Origin: Paraescarpia echinospica
Taxonomy: Eukaryota; Annelida; Polychaeta; Sabellida; Siboglinidae
Reading direction: 5' to 3'
Length of the DNA stretch: 64,000 bases
Assembly (NCBI GenBank): GCA_020002185.1
Contig: CM034541.1
Span: forward strand, 33,913,852-33,977,851
How positions within the stretch are numbered: position 1 is the first letter of the stretch; every line of letters starts with the position of its first letter. Both the position numbers and the translations under genes were made by a program. Of this stretch, positions 45,840 through 56,448 are shown piece after piece. Below the pieces are notes generated by a model. That model was not told the origin of the DNA. It worked only from the letters and a program-made list of their open reading frames with translations, and made no database searches.

Positions 45840-48640
45840 ATAATAATAATAATGACAAACTTCTAGCGCCTAAATCTCCAGGAATCTCAGCTCAGAGGTG
45901 CAACATACAAAAATCATTCGGCAAAATCATTAACAGGGACAAGTAAGAGTCGTCATTAGAGCAAGGGACCGCCGAAGGTTAGGGTGGGAATGCAATTTCA
46001 AATAAATAAGTCTAATTTTTTACGGAAAGTATTTATAGTCTCAGATGATTTTAAAGCGATAGGGAGTTGATTCCAGATTGTGGGTGCAGCTACAGAAAAA
46101 GCACGGTTGCCGATATTAAGCTTGGTTTTCGGAATAAAAAGTCGTTGTGAAACAGATGATCTGAGATTCCTGGGGATATCAGAAAAACGAAGGAGACTAA
46201 ACAAATAGGATGGGTGTTGCGTAGAAAGGGTACGATATGTGATAGTGGCTAATTTGAATTGTATTCGATATGTAACAGGAAGCCAATGCAACTGTCCAAG
46301 TAGGGGCAGAGATGGTGAGAAACGAGGTGCTTTTAGTACTACACGTGCTAAACAATTCTGTACACGTTGGAGTTTAGCTAAGTCCTTTTTAGCAATATTG
46401 TTTAGGAGTGAGTTGCAGTAGTCAAGGCAACTGCTAATTAGAGATACTGATATTGTTTTTGTTGTAGATAAATACAAATGACGCCGAATTCTGCAGAAAT
46501 CACGTATATGGTAGAAACAGGATTTACATACTTGAGAAATGTTCTGCTTAAAGCTGAAATCACTGTCAAAGATAACACCTAGATTACAAACAGTATCTGA
46601 TGGTGATGTATCATTACCAAGCAATTTAACTGGAAAGTAGTTAACGACCTTGTTTCGTTGTTGTTTTATGCCAATAATAATTAGATCAGTTTTATCTGGA
46701 TTTAGTTTCAAATTACTTGCTTCCATCCACAGCAAGATGTCCGTGGGACAGTCATTTAAAGTTGATAGAGATGTCCGTGTGTCAGTTGGTGAAAGTGATA
46801 TATACACCTGTTTGTCGTCAGCATACAAATGATGATTTATATTATGATTAGTTATGACTCGACTAAGGGATGTAGTGTATAAGCTAAACAGAACAGGGCC
46901 AAGGACAGAACCTTGTGGGACACCAAATGGAAGATGTTCTGGACAACACAGTGAGCCAGATATGTTAATGCTTTGGTATCGGTCTAACAAATATGAACTA
47001 AATCACTGAAGAGCCATGCCAGATATATATACCAAAATGTCTATTAAGGCGATTTAAAAGAATGTTGTGATCTATTGTATCAAAAGCAGCTGATAGATCT
47101 AGTAAGGCGAGAGCAGTCAATTTGCTATTATCCATATTGCATACAATGTCATTTTAAGAAGAGCCGTCTCAGTTTAATGAAATCGCTTATATGCAGATTG
47201 TAGATCATTTGATAAATGCTGTGAATAAATGTGTTCATGGAGTCGATTTGCAACAAACTTCTCCAATATTTTTGATAGAAAATTAAGATTTGAGATAGGA
47301 CGGTAATTTTTAAGGTAATTTTTGCACAGACTTTGTTGTTTAATAATAAGAGGGTTGACAAGAGCTGGCTTGAATTCGTGTGGAACAACACCATCCTGCA
47401 TTGACATATTTATAATATTTGTAATAGGATAAACCAGTTGATCAATGGAACTCTTCAGTAGAAATGTTGGAAAAGGGTCAAGACCACAAGATTTGTTAGG
47501 ACACTTTTGTATGATAGTGTGAACTTCACTTGTAGTTGCAAGTGTAAAACATTGCAGTGTCTTATCAACAACCGGCTGTTCAATAAACTTGTAATCAACG
47601 TCATTAATAACAAAACGTGATTGAATGTAAGCAATCTTATCAGTGAAATATTTAGAAAACATGCTGCATAATGTATCCAGTGAAGAGGTATCAGGCAATA
47701 CTTCTGTTTTCTCCCGATGAAGGACACTACTGATGGGTTTCCACATTTGGCAAGGTTTTTCAGAATTTGTTGATATTAAATTCGTGTAATAGTCTGATTT
47801 TGCTTTTGACATCATGTCGTTGCACAGATGTAACTGCTTAGTATAGCGGATCCAATCAAGGGTACGTCGCCAAATTCTTTCAAGATATCGACGGCGACGT
47901 TTTGCTTGTACAGTGTACTATGTCTAGTGACATCCATGGTGACGGTGGACAAACTTTTCCCTTTTTTGTTTGTTTGGGGGCATATTTATCAAGAAGATTA
48001 CTTAGTGTAACGTAATACTGGTTTACTAGCTCACACAGTGTAGTTTTTGGATGAATTAAGAGATCTGAATTTGTAAGGTCCTCACGAAGAATGTCTATAT
48101 TAATGTCATGTATTGGTCGGAAAGTAATAAATTGTTGTGCTGGTCTTGACTCTGACTCTGAGACACAGATCAATAATTACAGTATGAAGATCTGATAATC
48201 CATCAGTAACAGATACCGCCTTGATGTTATTGCAGTTTGACCTAGTGATAAACAAGTCGAGCTAATGCCCATGGATATGTGTAGGGAATGCGACATGCTG
48301 TTGTAAGTCAAATGTTTGACGTGCATCCATGAATAACCTAGTATTAAGGATAGTAAATCAACATGGATATTGAAATCACCTAGAATATATAATTCTTCAT
48401 GTAATTGTAATGTTGTTTCAAGAAAATCTTTAAATTCATCAACAAATTTACTTGTGTTTCCAGGAGGACGATATATGCAAATACAATTAGCAGACATAGA
48501 TGAACCTTTTATAAGAATACATAATGTCTCGAAGCTGTGGTATACAGGTGAATGAAGGATTTCTACCTTGAACAAATTAGAAACTAGAAATGCGACACCA
48601 CCACCCCTACCTGACTGAATGTTAATTACAGAATATTTTA
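45840..48640 (-). mobile_element. CR1/L2-like LINE, endonuclease and RT, nearly full ORF2
   Basis: The minus strand carries, from 48640 down, an APE-type endonuclease (GRGGGVAFLVSN, CIYRPPGN, LYILGDFNIHVD), a linker (KYAPKQTKKGK), RT fingers (CGLDPFPTFLLK, NYRPISNLNFLSKILEK), and the RT palm with FGVPQGSVLGPVLFSLYTT and LYADDKQVY. A long C-terminal part ends with LHWLPVTYRIQFKLATITYR, IWNQLPIALKSS and FRKKLDLFI. The part at 45998-46990 is one open frame of 330 codons. Breaks lie near 47000-47170, 47850 and 48175. The LHWLPV...RI-FK box is characteristic of CR1/L2-type elements. The 3' end has an ATTATTATTAT tail at about 45841-45853. Confidence 0.92.
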
Positions 48641-50889
48641 TGATTGATTAGTTTCAGATAGTAGATGCTAGGAAAATGCAATTTTAAAATTCTGAGTTTT
48701 GATAAATTGATGAAGCTCTTTTGTCATTTGCTATACAGACAGGATGAAACATTATTTCTTTTTAAGACAGCACACAACACTTATTCCCAGACAAGTACCT
48801 CGTAGCCATTTTCAATGACAGAGTTAAGATGGTACATTATAAGCAATAATCTAATTTGTGGACCAAATATTCATCCAAAATTCATGCTTTTTTTGCTGGA
48901 AATCATGCTTTTAATAACATACTCCTGCAAAATGAATGTTTTCAACATACATTTCACTTAGGATAATGTGGCAGCAGCCTTGCCTTGTTCTGTTATATTT
49001 ATTCCCACCATTATAAACAAGCTATTCTCCCTTCTTTTGTTCACATTTATTTTATTGACACAGGTCAACACATATGTTCCATACCACACGCTGTTAACTT
49101 TCTTTTCTGCACATTCTCAGCCTGTAAGTGTTACGAAATAGCAAAATGCTTTTACAGTTGTAATATAAGAGTGTGTTTATTATTGCCATAGCAACTTCAA
49201 CAAGGACTACATCACGTATTTGTATATGCATTGTCTGGAGGCAGGGGAAGGGTAATGGCTAGCTCACCTGGGCAAAAAGATAGGCAACATGACAGACAGA
49301 CATAATATGTATATATTTACACCGTACATACTGGTATATCGTACGTGAACAAGTTTCACAAATTTAAACAACATAAATAGAAATAGAAAGGTCAAAGAGA
49401 CTCTCTTTAAGACATGAAAATGTCACTGACATGAGAGCCACCTTTGCGTAATATATATATATATTATATGTATATATATAATAGCATCACATAATGTGCT
49501 CAGTATTCATTTCAAATCATAAAAAGAACAAAAATGCTTAAATTGTCAGCATTTAAAAATAATAGTAACAATAATAATTTAATGTTTATACAGCATGTGC
49601 ACATCTTTCAAATAATTTACAAACATCAGTTTAAGTACACTGTACAATTTATGGAGAAAAAAAATGATATAAATGTTTAAGGTATTAAAAAATTCACTTT
49701 ATTTCCCTTTTCAGTTGTTCAGTTTTCAGTCTTTTGGCATATGTAGCAATTTGGGCTTTTACGTGAGGGTTAATGTACTATCATCTGAAAATATGTTAAC
49801 ACAGCTGTACATATATAATTCTTTAAAAGATTATGCAAGATGTCTACCTGACAGGCACTTTCTTCTACGAAACCAAGATGTTGACATTCACTGGTCATGC
49901 CTGCAAGACAGTCTAAGCAGCTTCAATCATCTAATTCTGACCTGCTTTTTGTGCACTCAGTTGAGACAGATGTGGAACCACTTTCTTGGTTGTTGGGCAC
50001 ATTAGTTCTAGAATCCACACTCCAGTTCTAGAATCCACACAGCTGAATGATGGGTCAGTAATGAACATATTAATATTTCTCCGCCATTAAAAACTGACCT
50101 GCTAAATTCTAATCGTGGTTGTCAGCAGTGAATTGACCAATGCCGTCCAGACAAAGAAATACTGGCATGCTAGAGCAGTTTTGTAACAATTGTTATTTGT
50201 TTTTTGTGAAATCATTGGGTAAACCATTACATTGTTTTGTCCAGTCGAAATGTAGTGAAAGGCAAATGTACCCCAGCACTATTCTAAGGTCATAATCACC
50301 CTTGCACAAGTTACCCTGTACGCTAATTATCACAGTCAATGCTCGTGATGTTTTTTTATAAAAGTATGCAATCTTTTTGAACCAACTCAACGCATTACAT
50401 CCTTTTTCGTGCAGATTATATTGCCTAATATATCTCAATTGATAAACTTGTTGCTGTTATGTGATGGTATCGTGGTGCACTACCCCCTTGGCCTTGTCTC
50501 ACCTGTGTATGCCTAACGTCAGATGGTCAACATTTATAGTTATTTATCAGTACATTTAGTAGCAGTGAACTACATAAATATATATATATGGGTAGTTGGA
50601 TTTTTTTCTGGCGACATGGGTGTATCATAGGATGTTTGTTGTTCTGTTAACATAAATGGTGTCTGTGAAAGACGTGTTTCAGTAGTTCCCCCCACCCTCC
50701 CGCCCACACCCTACTCAGTGCCATGCTCCATCCCTGTACCACTGTTTGCACCTTGCACAACTTGTAGAAACTTTACCCTTTACGTGACAGTTAACTGTTC
50801 CATTTCCGACAGTGACTCAATAACCCCCGCCCATGGATGGGGTCAAATTTATAGTTGAATTTGTCATACATCAAAGTTCATACACATGC
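48641..50889. other. No gene recognised
   Basis: AT-rich stretch with an AT run at 49451-49485 and a 20-bp direct repeat (TTCTAGAATCCACAC region) at 50007-50040. The longest frame (49673-50005) has no recognisable domain. Confidence 0.45.
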
Positions 50890-51690
50890 ATTTGTAGTTG
50901 TGTTACCCTATTGCACAAGTGAAGTATTTGTAGTTGTGTTAGCCTATTGCACAAGTAAAGTATTTGTAATTGTGTTACCCTATTGCACAAGTGAAGTATT
51001 TGTAGTTGTGTTAGCCTATTGCACAAGTGAAGTATTTGTAGTTGTGTTAGCCTATTGCACAAGTGAAGTATTTGTAGTTGTGTTAGCCAATTGCACAAGT
51101 GAAGTATTTGTAATTGTGTTACCCTATTGCACAAGTGAAGTATTTGTAGTTGTGTTAGCCTATTGCACAAGTGAAGTATTTGTAGTTGTGTTAGCCTATT
51201 GCACAAGTGAAGTATTTGTAGTTGTGTTAGCCTATTGCACAAGTAAAGTATTTGTAATTGTGTTAGCCTATTGCACAAGTGAAGTATTTGTAGTTGTGTT
51301 AGCCTATTGCACAAGTGAAGTATTTGTAATTGTGTTAGCCTATTGCACAAGTGAAGTATTTGTAGTTGTGTTAGCCTATTGCACAAGTGAAGTATTTGTA
51401 ATTGTGTTAGCCTATTGCACAAGTGAAGTATTTGTAGTTGTGTTAGCCTATTGCACAAGTGAAGTATTTGTAATTGTGTTAGCCTATTGCACAAGTGAAG
51501 TATTTGTAGTTGTGTTAGCCTATTGCACAAGTAAAGTATTTGTAATTGTGTTAGCCTATTGCACAAGTGAAGTATTTGTAGTTGTGTTAGCCTATTGCAC
51601 AAGTGAAGTATTTGTAATTGTGTTAGCCTATTGCACAAGTGAAGTATTTGTAATTGTGTTAGCCTATTGCACAAGTGAAGTATTTGTAGT
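50890..51690. repeat. 36-bp minisatellite, about 22 units
   Basis: The unit is GTAGTTGTGTTAGCCTATTG plus CACAAGTGAAGTATTT. From the eleventh unit on, GTAGTT and GTAATT forms alternate almost regularly, giving a 72-bp higher-order unit. Because 36 is a multiple of 3, long frames stay open on both strands (300 codons plus, 267 codons minus, with 12-residue periods). They lack any flanking coding context and are not annotated as genes. Confidence 0.97.
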
Positions 51691-53112
51691 TGACTTTACC
51701 TTCGTTTGTTCTTTCTCAGTGAGGAGAAAAATAAATGGCTTTGTTTGCTATATATAGAAGCCAATATTGAATGCATGCATTTTCTACAGGTGACTGAATA
51801 ATCATTGATCATGCTATAAACTCTGATCACAAGATGACATGCTATAAAACAGAAAACATGTCGACAAAAAATATGTGGAACTGAAACATATATTATGTAA
51901 TTGTGTTTGCTAAAATGTATTCACGTTTTTAATTTTGTCATTGCTGTCTTCCTGCTCCCACCCCTGATAGAAGAGTGGATGCCTACGATAACAATTGTGG
52001 CTATTGCCAGGATGTTTTCTATATGTAGCATTCCCAGATGTTGCATAATTAATGGGCTGTGGTGTTCATTCTTGACGTTTGTACATTGGGATATGTCTTT
52101 TATAAAGACAACCGCAATGTTGGTCTAATGAAAATAAAATTTGGTTTGCGTCATCATTCGCGTCACAGCGTAACAGTGCGAGCAGAATGAAAAAAAATTT
52201 TGCTATCCGACGCGGAATCAATCGACGGACGTTTCCGTGTGTTCACAAAGCAAGAATCCATTACTACAAACTGTTGCCGGTATCAATCAGCTATAGAATT
52301 GACCGTTTGTAGAAATGACGTGAAGATGTAAACAGCGCCAAGTGCGTGTGGCGGATTGATAGGTTTCTGAAAGCTTTTATCCACATTTCTGTCATGTCGT
52401 TTTCACTCATTCAGTTCAGCAGCAAGATAAATGGAGTTATCCGAAGTAGCAAGGTCAAAAACGATACACGGTTCCATTAATAATGAATAACGTAACATCC
52501 TTACTGTTGACTGCTGAAATGCTGTAGGCTTTTCTAAATGGTGTTATGCATAACGGTGTGCCGTGTTGAAATCTACAGTCACACCAATGTCAATCCAGTG
52601 TGGTTGTAAACAATGAAACTGAGCCAGTTTTAATGTTTTATGCATACTAGTGTTTGATATGTTTTCTGTTTTTTTCACTCCCAATACAAAGGTGAAATTT
52701 TATTACAAGATGAAAGTTCCATAAAACTGCTCAGAATGCTGCACATTTTACCCAGTGGCATACCTGTTTACTCCAAGCAACACCATGGCGGAGTGAACAA
52801 TTCAGCTACACTGTAATCACTGCACACAAGCTGTTCCTTCACGCAATTCCACCATTGCCTCTAGCCAGCTTTGTGATTTACACCGCTGGGTGAAATAAAT
52901 GATTAATATTGTGGTTACTATCACCTCATTACATTTTTAAAGAAATAACTTTGTTCGTACAACTTATCATTTCTTTGTCGGTTTTCTTAACTGACAATAG
53001 TGTGGGTAAATGTCATCTTCTCAATATACTGTTTTATATGTGGGTTTTATTGTATAGCAGTTGTGGAAATGTCAGTGATGCAACATTTCAATTATATTAT
53101 TTGTCACATGTA
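51691..53112. other. Probable 5' region of the GALK2-like gene
   Basis: The part at about 52140-52460 is richer in CG dinucleotides than its surroundings and could be a promoter or 5' exon region. A possible first coding exon at 52431-52453 is listed separately. The rest is AT-rich without recognised features. Confidence 0.35.
52431..52453 (+). CDS. GALK2: Tentative first coding exon of the GALK2-like gene
   Basis: ATG opens MELSEVA and stops in phase 2 at AG|GTCAAA. This is the phase needed to join the exon at 53457, whose first base completes a codon. It lies at the 3' edge of a CG-richer segment. The donor GTCAAA is poor, and family members usually have about 10-20 more residues before the conserved part, so this is a weak candidate only. 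Another upstream exon may exist outside recognition. Confidence 0.2.
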
Positions 53113-53456
53113 AAAACAAAGTTTAAATGTGACAGTGCTATTGGGAAGCACTTTGGCGAGGGTCATAAAATATAATGTTTTATATTGAAAAAGACCAAAG
53201 ACAGATATAATAGTAAACCCAGATTGTAGTTGAAGACAGCAAACTATTTTTATGGAGACAGTGTTTGTTAACATTGGGTAATTAGCTGGGTGCAGAAACA
53301 GAAATGTTGACAACTTTATTAGAAGACATCAGCCAACAAAATACACTGCTATCCTGTTGGTTGTTTTTTTCATCACGTAAAAATAACAGCTAAAGGATGA
53401 TTATATTTAACATTTATTCTTGTTTAACATTATATTAAATTTTTTATTTTTGACAG
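53113..53456 (+). other. GALK2-like intron end duplicated at 43993
   Basis: This is the source copy of the segment found inside the 41625-44586 element. It ends in the acceptor ATTTTTGACAG. Confidence 0.85.
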
Positions 53457-53545
53457 GTATGAGAAGATTGGAAAAAGTTTTGAGAAGAAACATGGCGTGC
53501 CGCCTGAGTTCTTCGCCCGGGCCCCTGGACGTGTCAACTTGATTG
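53457..53545 (+). CDS. GALK2: GALK2-like kinase, exon with galactokinase signature N-half
   Basis: An 89-bp exon lies between acceptor TTTTTGACAG and donor ATTG|GTGAGG; it starts in phase 2 and ends in phase 1. It encodes YEKIGKSFEKKHGVPPEFF followed by ARAPGRVNLIG, the substrate-binding N-terminal strand and first half of the galactokinase signature of GHMP kinases. The second half, EHIDYNGY, is coded by the exon at 61345, and the phases match exactly. GALK2 phosphorylates N-acetylgalactosamine (and galactose weakly) at C1 in the cytosol. The frame also stays open past the donor as far as 53811, but that part is intron. GALK2 rather than GALK1 is favoured by the downstream [11 protein letters not shown] and LQLANTN. 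Confidence 0.88.
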
Positions 53546-53848
53546 GTGAGGATTCTTCAACAGAAGACTCATTAATATTAGAAAACTGGGGCAGAAGAAA
53601 TAATGTCAATAGAAATATTTTTTTATTTACTGAAATGCCTTTATTCTCTCACGGACAGTATTTTTCTAATGATAATTTTTCAGTAAATATAATATTACAA
53701 AACTGGGTTGGTGAAAATCAGGTCCAATCAAAACATCCACAGAATATGTTATATAGAAAATGTACCGTTGGCTTTATTCTTACAAATGTGTACAGAACGT
53801 TTTGGTCGTAAAACTTTTGGTCAAGTGCAGAGTATATCATCTCATCAC

Positions 53849-54873
53849 AAATTTACATCAATTGGTCACACAGCATTTTGTTACAAAGTGTGGTGCACCA
53901 AATGATGTAACCACTCTGTAACAAAATGTTGTATGACCAATTGATGTAACCACTCTGTAACAAAATGTTGTATGACCAATTGATGTAACCACTCTGTAAC
54001 AAAATGTTGTATGACCAATTTATGTAACCACTCTGTAACAAAATGTTGTATGACCAATTGATGTAACCACTCTAACAAAATGTTGTATGACCAATTTATG
54101 TAACCACTCTGTAACAAAATGTTGTATGACCAATTTATGTAACCACTCTGTAACAAAATGTTGTATGACCAATTTATGTAACCACTCTGTAACAAAATGT
54201 TGTATGACCAATTGATGTAACCACTCTAACAAAATATTGTATGACCAATTGATGTAACCACTCTGTAACAAAATGTTGTATGACCAATTGATGTAACCAC
54301 TCTGTAACAAAATGTTGTATGACCAATTGATGTAACCACTCTGTAACAAAATGTTGTATGACCAATTGATGTAACCACTCTAACAAAATGTTGTATGACC
54401 AATTGATGTAACCACTCTAACAAAATGTTGTATGACCAATTGATGTAACCACTCTGTAACAAAATGTTGTTTGACCAATTGATGTAACCACTCTGTAACA
54501 AAATGTTGTATGACCAATTGATGTAACCACTCTGTAACAAAATATTGTATGACCAATTGATGTAACCACTCTGTAACGAAATGTTGTTTGACCAATTGAT
54601 GTAACCACTCTGTAACAAAATGTTGTATGACCAATTGATGTAACCACTCTGTAACAAAATGTTGTATGACCAATTGATGTAACCACTCTGTAACAAAATG
54701 TTGTATGACCAATTGATGTAACCACTCTGTAACAAAATGTTGTATGACCAATTGATGTAACCACTCTGTAACAAAATGTTGTATGACCAATTGATGTAAC
54801 CACTCAGTAACAAAATGTTGTATGACCAACTGATGTAACCACTCTGTAACAAAATGTTGTATGACCAATTGAT
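53849..54873. repeat. 39-bp minisatellite, about 25 units, with an inverted first unit
   Basis: The unit is CCAATTGATGTAACCACTCT plus GTAACAAAATGTTGTATGA. Some units lack GT after CACTCT (37 bp). Directly before the array, 53849-53887 is one unit in the opposite orientation (ACATCAATTGGTCACAC, CATTTTGTTACAAAG), giving a head-to-head start. Several overlapping minus-strand frames (period SYNILLQSGYINW) are artefacts of the 39-bp length. Confidence 0.96.
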
Positions 54874-56159
54874 GACTTCATTCCCAGAAGGACAGTAGTT
54901 TCTTTTGATGAATATGTTTCAGTATTACTCAGTAGCATTAACTGATTACTGTTTATCGTCTTTGTTTGGCAACAATAATTAAATATGATTTGGCAGCAAA
55001 TAATTATGTTTGCGTAGGTGCATCCTTGGCGGAGCTTGTCAAAAGGCGTTGTAAGCTCACTGAGAGATTGATCTGCGATGTCGGCACCCAAGACCTATCA
55101 TTGTCCTACAAGTGCATCATTCATGGATGCACTGAGGTGTTGTATCTAATGGTATCCTGCTTTCAATGGGATGGGGTGGCATAATCGGGTGAAAGGTGAC
55201 AAACATCTGTAGGCCAATGACCCTGAGGTGTCATCTAAATAGGGGAGAAATATTCACAGGTCACGTAATTAATTGTTTGCCTCAGAACATTAATTATGAA
55301 ACACATATTTGACTGTCATGTCGTTAGCATCTTTTCTGGAGTTTGGGATTTCATTTTACATAGGGTTTTTCCAGGTCATAGGCATGTGTGGGGGGGGGGC
55401 ATGTGTCCCCCCCTTACTTACTACCCATTACATCCCCTGGCATTTAGGGCAGCGACAAAGTTCCTCCACCTCTGTGCCCCCCTAGTCCTTTGGAATTTGG
55501 CCGCGCTATGCCTGCACTTGAATGGCGTGTCGCCCTAGACCTCTTGATGGTGGCTTGGCTGGAACAAATTTTCAACAGCACCCGTGTCTTCTGATGTCAT
55601 CAGTCGAGTCAAGACAACGGAGAAGCTGAAGTTACGGTGGCGCAGTGGCAAAAAACTTAGATGTCATGATCTGACAGCAGAGTTGTACTGAAGCTCCGGC
55701 TCAGACAATCCAATATAACTATGGTTCGGCTGCCAGTGGAGGTTGCTTGGCTAGCCTCAAGGGGTACAGTTGGAGGTTTATAGGCCCCCTAGACTACCCT
55801 CTCTGGAACTGCTCCTGAAGGGTGTATATAAACTGTAAATTGTGCAGTTGACATTCAGTATTTAGCAGAAATATCCACTGCAAAGCAACAGCATAAGCAA
55901 AACATGTAAATATAAAAGTGCCTGTAGTCTGGAACTTTAATAATATGTTATATAAAGTATGACATGTAGGCATACACAGAAACGCTAGGTTCATATATTG
56001 TGTGGCATCTGGTTTGACTGAGCCGTTTATTCTAACCTGATTTCGCGGGGAGATATTCAGCCATGCTGCAATCACATACAAATATTAATTCATTTACATA
56101 TCCACCATTGTCTGTATAGTTAGATACTCATAAATACAGCTGAACGAATGTTTCATGAC

Positions 56160-56440
56160 ACGCACACAATGTGTGTGTGTGCATGCGTGCGTGCGTGGTG
56201 TGGTGTGTTTGTGTGTGTGAGAGTGTATGAGTGTGTGTTTGTGTGTGTGTGCATATACATGCATGCATGCATGCATACATATAATTAATTTATACTGTGT
56301 ATGTACAAACATATATACCAAGTGGTACATTGGTACATACATAGCTATGTACATACATAGTTATATACATACATAGCTATGTACATACATAGCTATGTAC
56401 ATACATAGCTATGAACATACATAGTAACATACATATATAT
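56160..56440. repeat. GT, CATG and ACATAGCTATGT simple repeats
   Basis: GTGTGT and GTGCGTGC runs, a CATGCATGCATG run, then about six copies of ACATACATAGCTATGT up to the 50-bp array. Confidence 0.9.
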
Positions 56441-56448
56441 TTATATTG

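Noticed and set aside
50855..51757. 300-codon plus-strand frame and 267-codon minus-strand frame
   Set aside because: Both are by-products of a 36-bp repeat with no stop in the unit; no domain, splice context or flanking coding sequence.
53546..53811. Extension of the GALK2-like frame past 53545
   Set aside because: The galactokinase signature breaks exactly at the GTGAGG donor and resumes in phase at 61345.
53853..54868. Overlapping minus-strand frames of 62-208 codons with 13-residue periods
   Set aside because: Frames of the 39-bp array that jump between frames at 37-bp units; not a gene.
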